A stretch of DNA of 32,052 nucleotides, taken from the NCBI GenBank assembly GCA_013288565.1, contig JABDBP010000015.1:622-32673 (forward strand), given 5' to 3'. Positions 8,172 through 16,850 of this stretch are shown here, piece after piece (the stretch's first letter is position 1; each line of letters opens with the position of its first letter). The stretch is from Alphaproteobacteria bacterium. Lineage in GTDB: Bacteria; Pseudomonadota; Alphaproteobacteria; Rickettsiales; JABDBP01. A program made the translations under genes and the position numbers. The notes beneath the pieces are model-generated. The model was not told the DNA's origin. It did not search any database and saw nothing but the letters and a program-made list of their open reading frames with translations.

Positions 8172-8759
8172 TCACCCAGTCACCGGAACTGTTGCCAAAG
8201 CTTTTTGCAACCCGCTACCACCGCTGCCCGCATAAATTCTTTTCCGCGCTTCGATGATAACCGCTCGGCCAAACCCGCCCGATGATTTTTCCACCACGAA
8301 CATATTATCGGCCAGGAGTAGAGATAGTTCGCCTTTAAAAAATCGCTGCCCGCCCAAGGAAACGCCAGCCCATGGCCGCATTCGGTTCGGCGCGATGAAT
8401 GCTGCCCTGCCTTCCGGTTTCAGTACTCGCCATATTTCACGGAGGAAGCCACGTACATCAACGCAATATTCGAGCGCATGGATTACGATGACTTTATCCA
8501 GACTGTTATCATGTATGGGCAAATGCGATTCATCAACCACCGCTGTGCGGTTTTCATTGGCGGGCCAGCGGATCGCCCCCTGCCCGCCCGGCATCAAGGC
8601 GAACCCGCCTTCCGGCATATAGGGAATCGCAAACCCGATTCCAACGATAGTTTCCTCGACTCCTGAAACGGGGGCGATTTCCCGCTGCACCCTCCGACAA
8701 AATCTTTTGCCAACTGGGAAATTATAGAAATCGCAGAGCTTGTTTACTTCAGGGCGCAA
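8172..8759 (-). CDS. Class I SAM-dependent methyltransferase (type 11-like)
   Basis: The protein has the alphaproteobacterial methyltransferase pattern of an FYxxPxG opening, a SAM-loop region (VGIGFAIPYM), LPIHDNSLDKVIVIHALE (the motif II/III area) and REIWRVLKPEGRAAFIAPN (post-motif). The target is unknown. The frame stays open to a TTG at 8828, which would overlap yggS by 80 bases. I prefer the TTG at 8759 (195 residues) because GGAG lies 9 bases upstream and the overlap with the yggS stop shrinks to 11 bases. Either way it starts on a rare codon, and expression is probably coupled to yggS. The start is less certain than the family. Confidence 0.75.
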   Translation of the reverse strand: MRPEVNKLCDFYNFPVGKRFCRRVQREIAPVSGVEETIVGIGFAIPYMPEGGFALMPGGQGAIRWPANENRTAVVDESHLPIHDNSLDKVIVIHALEYCVDVRGFLREIWRVLKPEGRAAFIAPNRMRPWAGVSLGGQRFFKGELSLLLADNMFVVEKSSGGFGRAVIIEARKRIYAGSGGSGLQKALATVPVTG

Positions 8760-9414
8760 TACTTCTTTCTCCAAAAATCGCCGTACCGATTCGGATGTGT
8801 GTTGCCCCGAGAGCAATGGCAGTTTCAAAATCCCCGCTCATGCCCATGCTTAAAACCTTGAGACCGTTTCTTTCGGCGATTTTGCGTAGCAGCCCGAAAT
8901 GCAACCCTGGCGGCGCATCAACCGGCGGAATGCACATCAAGCCTTTCACCGGCAAGTGTAAATCATCCCGGCATGATTTTATGAATCTGTCGGCAGAAGT
9001 GGGGGTGACACCAGCCTTTTGCGGCTCCTCCCCGGTATTCACCTGGATAAGCAAATCAATCTTTTCTGGCGCCGACGCTATAGTAAGTGCCAGCTTCTCC
9101 CGATCCAGCGTTTGAATCATATCAAAAAGCCGGAGCGCCTCTTTCACCTTGTTTGTTTGCAATGGGCCAATGAGATGCAGCTCGACATCCGGATATTTCT
9201 CTTTAAGCGCTGGCCATTTGGCGTAAGCCTCCTGCACTCTGGATTCGCCGAATATTCGGTGACCATGTTCCAACAGCGGTAAAATTTTCTCGAGGCCATG
9301 ACCTTTAGAGACCGCAATGATCTTCGGGAGCGTTCTGGGGCTTATGCCAAACCGTGCTGGCGCCTCGCGGATTTTTTCCTCCACCAGCCTGAAATTTTCT
9401 ACTACATCCGCCAT
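8749..9414 (-). CDS. YggS/PROSC-type pyridoxal phosphate homeostasis protein
   Basis: This is a single-domain PLP-binding protein with the fold of alanine racemase that buffers PLP and influences amino-acid and keto-acid pools. The 221-residue product has the PLP lysine in KIIAVSKG (Lys37), FGESRVQEA, LHLIGPLQTNK, QVNTGEEPQKAG, GLMCIPP and the C-terminal LSMGMSGDFETAIALGATHIRIGTAIFG. The frame is open upstream to 9495, but the ATG at 9414 gives the family's N-terminus (MADVVENFRLV). It overlaps the methyltransferase gene downstream. In many bacteria this gene sits with proC or division genes; here it is with a methyltransferase and divergent from a porin. Confidence 0.94.
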   Translation of the reverse strand: MADVVENFRLVEEKIREAPARFGISPRTLPKIIAVSKGHGLEKILPLLEHGHRIFGESRVQEAYAKWPALKEKYPDVELHLIGPLQTNKVKEALRLFDMIQTLDREKLALTIASAPEKIDLLIQVNTGEEPQKAGVTPTSADRFIKSCRDDLHLPVKGLMCIPPVDAPPGLHFGLLRKIAERNGLKVLSMGMSGDFETAIALGATHIRIGTAIFGERSIAP

Positions 9415-9713
9415 ACGCTGTATATATAGTGTATAATGCCTTTGTTGATTCTTTTCTCGAAAAACAGCAATCCATTGTAAATCAACAAGAATCATAAATC
9501 ACAACCCTATTTTTTGTGACTTAATTGCAACAGATAGGCTGTAAATCTTTTTTCTTAGTCCCGGTCTGAATTTTATTGATTGCATAGTGCGGGGCATACT
9601 TTCTATATATGGGCAACTTAATTCTTGCGGCTTATGGCTTTTACCATGGAAGCTGTCGGGCAATCCGCAAGGCTACACTTTAGACAACAACGTTAATTTT
9701 AGGGGTTAATAAA
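9415..9713. other. Intergenic region between yggS and the porin gene
   Basis: This divergent region of 299 bases contains AT-rich promoter-like sequence near yggS (runs of TATA at 9421-9436) and the porin promoter (9580-9609). About 100 bases then form the porin 5' leader. I see no gene or small RNA I can support. Confidence 0.6.
9580..9609 (+). promoter_or_regulatory. Probable porin promoter
   Basis: TTGCAT (9580-9585) and TATATA (9604-9609) are spaced by 18 bases. A long leader of about 95-100 bases follows, and AGGGG (9701-9705) serves as ribosome-binding site 8 bases before the ATG. Porin mRNAs often have long regulated leaders. Confidence 0.45.
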
Positions 9714-10859
9714 ATGAAAAAATTTTTACTTGGCACGACCGCGCTTATCGGCGCTGGTATGATAGCAGGCGGAGCGCTGGCGGCTGACAGCCAGATGGCT
9801 GGCAGCAGTCCGACCGTCTCTCTCGGCGGTTTCGCTGATTTCGAAGCCGGATGGGCGGGTCAGAAAAGCGCCTACGAAACCGGGGTATTCAGCCGCGCAA
9901 TGAAATTCAGGGATTACAATCAGGTCCATGTGAACGTAAATGGCCAGACCGATAACGGTATCGGCTATGGCGCCGTTCTGCAATTGGAAGCCAACGTAAC
10001 CCCAGATGATACGAATTATTCTACTGGCAATGCTGATAAGGCCTACATATTCATCGAAAGCCGGTTGGGCCGCCTAGAATTTGGCTCTAACACAGATGCT
10101 GCGCGGACTTTGAAAGTTGACGCCGCGACATTTGCACGCGCCAGCGGCGGTATCGACGGCGACTGGTACCACTGGGTGAATATCACCGGCGTTGCTGGGA
10201 CTTCAATGTTCATCGTTCGTCCGGATCTGCCAACAGCCGAACAGCTTGGCACGACCGCTCCGAATTCCAACAAAATCACTTACTATTCTCCGCGCATTTC
10301 CGGATTCCAAGGGGGCATCAGCTTTACGCCTGATCAGGGTGATATCGGCACTGCTACGGGCTGGACCGGTGATATGAACGGTAATTATCAGAACGTCGTC
10401 AACGGCGGCTTGAACTATACCGCTCAGATCGACAAAGTCAGCGTTGCTGCAGCCGCTACCGGCGAATGGGCTAGGAACGAGCTTAGCGCCGTCACCGATG
10501 AGCTAAGCGCTTATAACTTCGGCGCCAATGCCGGGTTCGCAGGATTCACCGTCGGCGGTTCGTTCGGCGAGTGGAATCACAGCCTTCAAGCTAACTCCGG
10601 CGCCGGTAATGATTCCTATTACTGGGACATCGGCGGTGCTTATGAAACTGGACCTTATGCTCTTAGCGTCACTTTCATGGATAGCCGCTTTGCCAGCAAC
10701 AAGTTCACCAACGTATCGGTTGGCACCGATTACAAACTGGCTCCTGGTCTGACTCCGTTCGTCGAAGCCAGCTTCTTCGAGCTTAAAGAACACGATGCAG
10801 CCGGAACCAGCAAAAACAATGGCTCTGTCGTTCTCGCCGGCACTCAGTTGAACTTCTAA
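9714..10859 (+). CDS. General outer-membrane porin (Gram-negative porin family)
   Basis: The 381-residue protein forms a beta-barrel for diffusion of small solutes across the outer membrane. It has a Sec signal peptide (1-23, cleavage after ALA) and a mature N-terminus leading into the first strand (VSLGGFADFEAGW). Alternating aromatic and polar strands follow, with a GYGAVLQLEANV strand, a LGRLEFGSNTDA turn typical of Porin_4 proteins, and a C-terminal phenylalanine (TQLNF) as BAM recognition signal. The mature chain fits a 16-strand trimeric porin. It is monocistronic, with a leader, a strong ribosome-binding site and an excellent terminator, fitting an abundant protein. Codon use is richer in GGC, ACC and AAC than in its neighbours. 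Confidence 0.9.
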   Translation: MKKFLLGTTALIGAGMIAGGALAADSQMAGSSPTVSLGGFADFEAGWAGQKSAYETGVFSRAMKFRDYNQVHVNVNGQTDNGIGYGAVLQLEANVTPDDTNYSTGNADKAYIFIESRLGRLEFGSNTDAARTLKVDAATFARASGGIDGDWYHWVNITGVAGTSMFIVRPDLPTAEQLGTTAPNSNKITYYSPRISGFQGGISFTPDQGDIGTATGWTGDMNGNYQNVVNGGLNYTAQIDKVSVAAAATGEWARNELSAVTDELSAYNFGANAGFAGFTVGGSFGEWNHSLQANSGAGNDSYYWDIGGAYETGPYALSVTFMDSRFASNKFTNVSVGTDYKLAPGLTPFVEASFFELKEHDAAGTSKNNGSVVLAGTQLNF

Positions 10860-10884
10860 TCTGTTGATTAGAGTCACTACAATT

Positions 10885-10912
10885 AAGGGGGCTTGAAAAA
10901 GCCCCCTTTTTT
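10885..10912 (+). terminator. Intrinsic terminator of the porin gene
   Basis: A perfect 10-bp stem AAGGGGGCTT / AAGCCCCCTT closes on a GAAA tetraloop and is followed by further T residues. It lies 25 bases after the porin stop codon and isolates the gene from the leuS operon. Confidence 0.9.
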
Positions 10913-10930
10913 CGTTTATAGTGCTGGCCT

Positions 10931-11464
10931 ATGCAAAAAATTATAATTTTCCCGATTTTGGCCACTGCTGCTCTGGTAATGCTCACCGCCTGCTCTTCCT
11001 CTTCCGTCGATAGCAAGAATTATCCCCAGGACCCCACGGACGTCCAGCAGGCCAGGAACGGCAGCCTCGTCGCTAATGGTGGCATGCGCCTCTTTGGCGA
11101 AAGCGATGATGAGAGGTACGCAGCTGGCCAAGCGATTGCAGTGAATGCCTTTCTATGGCGTGCCTCACTCGATACCGTTTCCTTCATGCCAATTGCCAAT
11201 GCCGATCCGGTCGGCGGTACCATCCTTACTGACTGGTACGAAAACCCGGAAACACCCGGCGAGCGGTTTAAAATCAATGTGCTGATACTGGATAAAAAAC
11301 TCCGCAGCGACGCCCTGAAAGTCGCTATCTATAAACAAACGCTAGATAAGGGCAAAAACTGGCGTGATTCGAAGGTTGAGCCAAAACTGGCACGCGACCT
11401 AGAGGATAAAATCCTCGTCCGTGCCCGGGAACTTAAAATAGCCGGGCAGAAAAAGACCGGATGA
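10931..11464 (+). CDS. DUF3576 lipoprotein
   Basis: This 177-residue protein is of the alphaproteobacterial DUF3576 family, whose function is unknown. It has a lipoprotein signal peptide with lipobox LTAC (Cys21) and a Ser-rich tether. The conserved domain (about 50-170) contains GGMRLFG, NAFLWRASLDTVSFMPI, GGTILTDWY and FKINVLILDKKLRSDAL. It lies 13 bases before leuS and heads the leuS-lptE-holA run. This order recurs in alphaproteobacteria and, with lptE nearby, hints at a role in the outer membrane; that role is inference from context. No clear ribosome-binding site is seen. Confidence 0.88.
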   Translation: MQKIIIFPILATAALVMLTACSSSSVDSKNYPQDPTDVQQARNGSLVANGGMRLFGESDDERYAAGQAIAVNAFLWRASLDTVSFMPIANADPVGGTILTDWYENPETPGERFKINVLILDKKLRSDALKVAIYKQTLDKGKNWRDSKVEPKLARDLEDKILVRARELKIAGQKKTG

Positions 11465-11491
11465 CGGCGGATAGCGGATGACTGATGACGG
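11460..11491 (+). repeat. GATGACGG-type short repeat over the leuS start
   Basis: GATGACGG occurs at 11460-11467 and 11484-11491, with GGATAGCGGATGAC between. The block covers the DUF3576 stop, the whole spacer and the first codons of leuS, so the leuS start (MTDDGQR) is itself repeat-derived. Such GATGACGG / GCGGATAGCGG units resemble simple dispersed repeats found in other genomes. Confidence 0.4.
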
Positions 11492-14006
11492 GCAACGCGC
11501 CTACAAGCCTTATTTAATCGAAAAAAAATGGCAGGAAGCCTGGCAATCTCGTATCCTGTTCACCGCTGCTGATAATCCCAAAGCCAAGAAATGTTACGTT
11601 CTCGAGCAGTTTCCATACCCTTCCGGGCGGCTGCACATGGGGCATCTCAGGCTTTATACATTGGGCGATGTTCTGGCCCGGTATAAGCGCGCTTTAGGTT
11701 TTACAGTGATGCATCCGATGGGGTGGGACGCGTTCGGCCTGCCAGCTGAAAATGCCGCCATCGAGAATAAAATCCACCCGGCCGCCTGGACGTATAAAAA
11801 CATCGAAAACATGCGCGGCCAGCTTAAAGCCGTCGGCCTTTCCTATGATTGGAGCAGGGAAATCGCTACCTGTGACCCGAAATATTATAAGCACGAACAA
11901 AAAATGTTCCTGGATTTCTACCATGCCGGAATTGCCTACCGCAAGGAATCTATGGTGAATTGGGACCCGGTGGACAATACGGTTCTGGCCAATGAGCAGG
12001 TGATAGACGGAAAAGGCTGGCGCAGCGGGGCAGCGATCGAGCGTAAAAAACTCACCCAGTGGTTCCTGAAAATCACTGATTTCGCGTCGGATTTGCTGGA
12101 GGGTTTACAGAATCTACCAGACTGGCCGGCATCAGTTCTGACCATGCAGGAAAAATGGATTGGCAAATCGGAAGGGGCGATGATTGACTTTCTGCTCAAG
12201 GACAGAAGTGAAAAAATCCGCGTCTATACCACCCGCCCTGATACGATATTTGGCGCGTCCTTCATAGCGATCTCTCCAAACCACCTACTGGCTTTGCGCT
12301 TGGCGAAGGAGGATAAAAGAATTACCTCGTTCATAGAGGAATGCAACAGCCTGGGAGTAGCGGAAGAAGCCATAGAAAAGGCCGAAAAAAAAGGTTTCGA
12401 TACCGGCTTAAAAGCGCTTAATCCGTTTAACCAAGAAGAGCTGCCCGTTTATATCGCCAATTTCGTATTGATGGAATACGGAACGGGAGCGCTGTTTGGC
12501 TGTCCGGCGCATGACGAGCGGGATTTTGAATTTGCGAATAAATACAACCTGAAAATAAAGCGGGTGGTGGAAGGATTGGGTGAACTACCTTATACCGGAG
12601 AAGGAATCGCCACCAACTCCGATTTCCTAAACGGTCTTCCCACGCCCGAGGCCAAATCTAAAGCCATTAATGAACTGGGGAAACTCGGTGTCGGAGAAAG
12701 AAAAATCAACTACCGCCTCCGTGATTGGGGAATTTCGCGGCAGAGATATTGGGGCTGCCCAATTCCGATAATCCATTGTGAGAAATGTGGTGTATTACCG
12801 GTTCCGGAAAAAAACCTACCAGTAGAGTTGCCACCGGATGTAGATTTCGATAAACCCGGGAACCCACTAGACCGGCATCCGACGTGGAAGCATGTCAAAT
12901 GCCCGGAATGTGGCGGGAAGGCCACCAGAGAAACTGATACATTTGATACATTTTTCGAATCCTCCTGGTATTTTGCCCGGTTCTGCTCGCCGCACTCAGA
13001 AAAAGCCTTCGATAAAAAATCGGCGGAATCCTGGCTGCCGGTGGATTTTTACCTGGGTGGCATCGAACATGCGGTTTTGCATCTTTTATATTCCCGGTTT
13101 TTCATGCGGGCGCTTGCCAAATGCGGGTATACGAATATCAAGGAGCCGTTCAAAGGGTTGGTTACGCAAGGGATGGTCTGCCGGGAAACTTATAAGGACA
13201 AGGCTGGGAATTGGCTCTACCCCGAGGAAGTTATGAAGTCCGGTTCTAGTTATGTTCACAAGGAAACCGGCGAGCCGGTCATTGTAGGGCGTATCGAAAA
13301 GATGAGTAAATCGAAGAAAAACGTGGTTTCGCCGGAGGCGATATTGGAAAAATACGGCGCGGATACGGCACGGCTGTTCATGCTTTCCGATAGCCCACCT
13401 GAACGGGATTTAGAATGGTCGGATACGGGAATAGAGGGGGCATCGCGGTTTTTGGGACGGGTTTGGAAGATGGGTGCAGAGTTGAGAGTGCCGAGTGCAG
13501 AGAGAAAAAATTCTAACTCAGCACTCGGCACTCTCAACTCTGCACTCCTCCGCCTCTCCCATAAAACCATAGCCGCGGTTACCGAGCATATCGAAAAATT
13601 CCAGCTGAACAGCGCAGTTGCGAAGGTTCGGGAATTGTTCAACGCCATCGCCGATTCTCCCCCCTCTCCCGAATCCAAAGCCGCGTTTCAGACATTGCTG
13701 CAACTTTTTTATCCTCTAGCACCCCATATATCCGAGGAAATCTGGGAATTCTTGGGCAATAAGACTATGCTCGCCGAAACGCCATGGCCGGTTGCCGATA
13801 AATCCTTGCTCGCCGATAACATGGCAACTATAGCTATCCAGGTGAACGGGAAACTTCGCGGCACTATAGAATTGCCGGTTGATGCGGCAGAGGAAGCAGC
13901 GAAATCGGCAGCGCTTGCGGTTCCTGCGCTGCAAGCGGCGGTCGGTGATAAGCCGGTCAAAAAAATAATCGTAGTGAAAAACAGGATCGTCAATGTGGTG
14001 GTTTAG
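11478..14006 (+). CDS. leuS: Leucyl-tRNA synthetase
   Basis: This class Ia enzyme charges tRNA(Leu). The 842-residue protein has the HIGH-type motif HMGH (53-56), GWDAFGLPAENAA, the CP1 editing domain with TTRPDT and the GCPAHDERD segment, and the RQRYWGCPIP stretch. It also has a zinc-type CPEC knuckle after CEKCG, KMSKS (608-612), and a C-terminal domain ending IIVVKNRIVNVVV. Residues about 667-690, in the linker after GASRFLGRVW, are encoded by an inserted palindromic repeat (13474-13545), yet the frame is intact. It overlaps lptE by 14 bases. The ATG at 11478 is the best start, but it lies within a repeat, so the native start may differ by a few residues. Confidence 0.97.
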   Translation: MTDDGQRAYKPYLIEKKWQEAWQSRILFTAADNPKAKKCYVLEQFPYPSGRLHMGHLRLYTLGDVLARYKRALGFTVMHPMGWDAFGLPAENAAIENKIHPAAWTYKNIENMRGQLKAVGLSYDWSREIATCDPKYYKHEQKMFLDFYHAGIAYRKESMVNWDPVDNTVLANEQVIDGKGWRSGAAIERKKLTQWFLKITDFASDLLEGLQNLPDWPASVLTMQEKWIGKSEGAMIDFLLKDRSEKIRVYTTRPDTIFGASFIAISPNHLLALRLAKEDKRITSFIEECNSLGVAEEAIEKAEKKGFDTGLKALNPFNQEELPVYIANFVLMEYGTGALFGCPAHDERDFEFANKYNLKIKRVVEGLGELPYTGEGIATNSDFLNGLPTPEAKSKAINELGKLGVGERKINYRLRDWGISRQRYWGCPIPIIHCEKCGVLPVPEKNLPVELPPDVDFDKPGNPLDRHPTWKHVKCPECGGKATRETDTFDTFFESSWYFARFCSPHSEKAFDKKSAESWLPVDFYLGGIEHAVLHLLYSRFFMRALAKCGYTNIKEPFKGLVTQGMVCRETYKDKAGNWLYPEEVMKSGSSYVHKETGEPVIVGRIEKMSKSKKNVVSPEAILEKYGADTARLFMLSDSPPERDLEWSDTGIEGASRFLGRVWKMGAELRVPSAERKNSNSALGTLNSALLRLSHKTIAAVTEHIEKFQLNSAVAKVRELFNAIADSPPSPESKAAFQTLLQLFYPLAPHISEEIWEFLGNKTMLAETPWPVADKSLLADNMATIAIQVNGKLRGTIELPVDAAEEAAKSAALAVPALQAAVGDKPVKKIIVVKNRIVNVVV
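13474..13545. repeat. Palindromic repeat inserted in frame inside leuS
   Basis: The arms at 13474-13498 and 13521-13545 are perfect 25-base reverse complements, extendable to about 29 with one mismatch, around a loop of about 20 bases. They are built from GAGTGC/GAGTTG words. The element adds about 24 residues (AELRVPSAE... to ...LGTLNSAL) to the anticodon-binding-domain linker without a stop or frameshift. A related but less perfect element lies in ileS (25067-25130). Confidence 0.85.
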
Positions 14007-14511
14007 GATACTTATAATTTCACTGATTTTTCCCCTCGCCTCCTGTGGGTTCCACCCGGTCTATTCCAAGAAATCCGAGGAATCGGCTAATCCGGGAATG
14101 TCGGCATTTTTCCGCGAGATAACCATAGGCGATATCCCCAACAAATCCGGCCAGGATTTGAAAAACAGCCTGTATGACGTATTGAACCCGACCTCAGTGC
14201 CGAGCGATAAGAAATACCGACTGGAAGTCAAGTTGAAGCGCGACATTATCCCGCTCATTATCGAAAAAGATCGCAGCACCACCCGTTACAGCCTGGTTTA
14301 TACTGCCACATTGAGTTTGAGCGAAACCGGCGGTAGCAAGGTGATTTATTCCGGTACCAGCCGTGCCTCAGGCAGCTACGACGCACTGAATTCCGATTAC
14401 GCCGTCTATATGGCCGAGGGTGATACCGGCCATCGCGTCATCAGAGACATGGCGGATGACATCAAAAACAAGCTGACCTCCTTTTACATCAAGCAGGATA
14501 AAAAAGAATGA
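13993..14511 (+). CDS. lptE: LPS-assembly lipoprotein LptE
   Basis: LptE is the outer-membrane lipoprotein that plugs and matures LptD, the LPS translocon. The 172-residue protein has a lipobox LASC (Cys18) followed by GFHPVY, the usual LptE opening. It continues with the family's alpha/beta domain (AFFREITIGDI, LKNSLYDVLNP, YRLEVKLKRD, RYSLVYTATLSL, SYDALNSDYAVY) and a helical end with DDIKNKLTSFY. Sequence conservation in this family is low, but position, lipobox and pattern agree. The start overlaps the leuS end by 14 bases and the stop overlaps the holA start (ATGA), so all three are translationally linked. Confidence 0.9.
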   Translation: MWWFRILIISLIFPLASCGFHPVYSKKSEESANPGMSAFFREITIGDIPNKSGQDLKNSLYDVLNPTSVPSDKKYRLEVKLKRDIIPLIIEKDRSTTRYSLVYTATLSLSETGGSKVIYSGTSRASGSYDALNSDYAVYMAEGDTGHRVIRDMADDIKNKLTSFYIKQDKKE

Positions 14512-15536
14512 AAATCCCCGCTGGGCAGGTGGAGAATCTAACGCGCATCCTGCCGAAAGATGCTAAGGCCGCGCTACTCTATGGCCCGGATGCAGGATTG
14601 GCCGAAGAACGCGCTGCCGCTATAGCAGGCCAGATTACGGGCGCGAATCCCGATCCATTTTCGATTGCTGATATCAGCCCGGAGAAAATCAAGGAAGATG
14701 CTGGCGCGATAATAGGCGAACTAGGGGCAATTTCATTTTTCGGCGGGCGGAAACTGGTACGAGTAAAATACGCCGCCGATGCGGCTTCCGTGGCCATTGC
14801 AAGCGCACTGAAGTTCATGGATGAGGGCAAGGCCGGGGATTCATTCCTGCTGGTTACCGCCGGGGAACTTGGACCGAAGTCTCCACTCCGATTGTTATTC
14901 GAGAAGGAAAAAAACGCGCTTGCCCTCCCCTGTTACCAGGAGGATGCACAGTCGCTTGCTGCTATTGTCCGAACGAAATTGCGCGACGGCGGATTCACCT
15001 GGGATGACGGCGTCATTGAAACGCTAGCCGCCCGGCTGGTCGGCGACCGTATGGTGCTGAATTCCGAGCTAGAAAAACTATTCATTTTCAAAGGCGAAGA
15101 TAGCCAGATAACCCTGTCGGATATTGAGGTTTTGCTCGCCGATTCTGTCGAGGCATCGCTGGACGAGCTGTGTATTTCGGTGGCTGACCGCGACCCGGCA
15201 AAACTTTTCCGGCTATTTGCCAAATCCATCTCCCAGGGTATCGAGCCGGTTAGGATAATCCGGCAATTGCTCGGTTATTTCTATAGGATAAATATTGTTT
15301 ACGGCAAGGTCAGGAACCGAAGCCCCGAGCAGGAGGCGATAGCCTCGCTCAAGCCGCCGGTTTTCTGGAAAAACCTGCCGCACTTCCGTCGCCACCTAGG
15401 ATTTTGGGCGAAATCCGGGAACAAGCTTGATCAAGTAGTGGAAATATTGCTCAGAGCTGAGCTGGACTGTAAACGCGCCACTACCCCCGAATTAATCTGC
15501 GCCGATTCCCTGCTGCAGATCTGCCGGGTACGGTAA
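14508..15536 (+). CDS. holA: DNA polymerase III delta subunit
   Basis: HolA is the clamp-opening subunit of the clamp loader. The 342-residue protein has the delta fold opening (LTRILPKDAKAALLYGPDAGLAEERA), with a degenerate P-loop that does not bind ATP, as expected. It continues with FFGGRKLVRV, DSFLLVTAGEL, a middle segment LAARLVGDRMVLNSELEKLF and a C-terminal collar domain (IEPVRIIRQLLGYFYRI to AELDCKRATTPELICADSLLQICRV). It overlaps lptE by four bases, the usual lptE-holA arrangement of proteobacteria. It ends 4 bases from the convergent mnmE stop, with no obvious terminator between. Confidence 0.94.
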   Translation: MKIPAGQVENLTRILPKDAKAALLYGPDAGLAEERAAAIAGQITGANPDPFSIADISPEKIKEDAGAIIGELGAISFFGGRKLVRVKYAADAASVAIASALKFMDEGKAGDSFLLVTAGELGPKSPLRLLFEKEKNALALPCYQEDAQSLAAIVRTKLRDGGFTWDDGVIETLAARLVGDRMVLNSELEKLFIFKGEDSQITLSDIEVLLADSVEASLDELCISVADRDPAKLFRLFAKSISQGIEPVRIIRQLLGYFYRINIVYGKVRNRSPEQEAIASLKPPVFWKNLPHFRRHLGFWAKSGNKLDQVVEILLRAELDCKRATTPELICADSLLQICRVR

Positions 15537-15540
15537 GTTT

Positions 15541-16848
15541 TTATTTCCCAATACAAAAACTCTTAAACAATTCATCCAGCACTTCCTCTAAATCTATCCG
15601 CCCGGTAATTTTGCCGATGGCAGCAGCGGCGGCGCGAAGATTTTCAGCGGCGAGTTCAATGATCTTGAATATTCCAGGATTTTCAAGGTTTTGTAAATGA
15701 GTAAGGGTTTCAGATAATAATGTGCGGTGCCGGTGACGGGTGATTTGCGGTGCGTCGCTCGGTGCTAGCCGCTCTTCCAATATTTTTGCGATTGCCGACA
15801 GCAATTCGCCCAGGCCGGTTTGGACTTTTAAGGAGATGGGGAGGTAGGGTTTGCCCACCTTCTTCAAATCGCACTTATTCACCACCACCAAACTATTCTC
15901 ATCAATCAAATCCAGCGACTTCTTATTGAAATCGGGATATTCAGCGGCATCAAGCATCACGATTTTCATATCAGATTCTTCGGCATGGAGCTTAGCGCGG
16001 CGGACACCTTCGATTTCGATTGCGTCTTCAGATTCGCGGATTCCGGCAGTGTCTGCGATGGTGACGGGGAATCCGGCTAAGTCCAAGTTCACTTCGATGA
16101 CGTCGCGGGTGGTGCCGGGATGTGAGGAAACGATGGCGATATCGCGCCTAGCCAGCCAGTTGAGCAGTGTTGACTTGCCGACGTTCGGCGCGCCGACGAT
16201 GGCGATGCGGAACCCGCGCCGGATGATTTCGCCGCGCCGGTTATCGTTCAAATGCCCGGCGATGGAGAAGGATAATTCTTTGATTTTTCTAATAAAATCT
16301 TCGATCAAGCCAGGGGGCAAATCTTCATCAGGAAAATCGATATAGGCTTCGATGTGGGCGAGGGCGGAGATGATTTTTTCCCGCCAGCCTTCGTATAATT
16401 CCTTAAGTTCGCCCTGCATCTGCCGGACGGCCTGTTTTTGCTGCGCTTTGGTTTCGGCATCGATTAAATCGGCGAGTCCCTCGGCCTCAGTCAAATCCAT
16501 TTTTCCGTTCAGCAGAGCACGGCGGGTGAATTCGCCGGGTTCGGCGGGGTGCAAACCCATATCCAACAATGTTTTCGATAAAATATTCACCGCGGCGCGG
16601 CTGCCATGCAAGTGGATTTCCGCCACGTCCTCCCCGGTGAAGCTGTGTGGTGCTGGCATCCAGAGGATCATAGCTTCGTCGATTATTTCGCCACTGCCAT
16701 ATATCTTCGCCACAATAGCCCGGCGTGGAGTGGGGATTTTTTTGATTCCCAATTTCAGCAATGCTCTGCCAGAATCCAGCCCGGAAATGCGAATTACCGC
16801 TATTCCCGCCCTTCCCCTGGCGGTCGATTCAGCGAAGATGGTAGACAT
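15541..16848 (-). CDS. mnmE: tRNA uridine-5-carboxymethylaminomethyl modification GTPase
   Basis: With MnmG, MnmE modifies the wobble uridine U34 of tRNAs reading NNA/NNG codons. The 435-residue protein has the N-terminal folate-binding domain (TIFAESTARGRAGIAVIRISG, GEFTRRALLNGKMDLTEAEGLADLI) and a helical domain. A circularly inserted G domain carries G1 GAPNVGKS (219-226), G2 GTTRD (245-249), G3 DTAG (266-269) and G4 NKCD (324-327), and the C-terminal FCIGK contains the conserved Cys. It starts two bases after the comM stop, so comM-mnmE form one transcript. In most alphaproteobacteria mnmE precedes mnmG-rsmG-parAB; here its partner is comM instead. Confidence 0.97.
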   Translation of the reverse strand: MSTIFAESTARGRAGIAVIRISGLDSGRALLKLGIKKIPTPRRAIVAKIYGSGEIIDEAMILWMPAPHSFTGEDVAEIHLHGSRAAVNILSKTLLDMGLHPAEPGEFTRRALLNGKMDLTEAEGLADLIDAETKAQQKQAVRQMQGELKELYEGWREKIISALAHIEAYIDFPDEDLPPGLIEDFIRKIKELSFSIAGHLNDNRRGEIIRRGFRIAIVGAPNVGKSTLLNWLARRDIAIVSSHPGTTRDVIEVNLDLAGFPVTIADTAGIRESEDAIEIEGVRRAKLHAEESDMKIVMLDAAEYPDFNKKSLDLIDENSLVVVNKCDLKKVGKPYLPISLKVQTGLGELLSAIAKILEERLAPSDAPQITRHRHRTLLSETLTHLQNLENPGIFKIIELAAENLRAAAAAIGKITGRIDLEEVLDELFKSFCIGK

Positions 16849-16850
16849 TT

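Noticed and set aside
8760-8828. N-terminal extension of the methyltransferase to the TTG at 8828
   Set aside because: It would overlap yggS by 80 bases and has no ribosome-binding site; the TTG at 8759 has GGAG at a suitable distance.
13441-13560. leuS as a pseudogene broken by the inverted repeat
   Set aside because: The frame stays open through the element and the C-terminal domain is complete and conserved.
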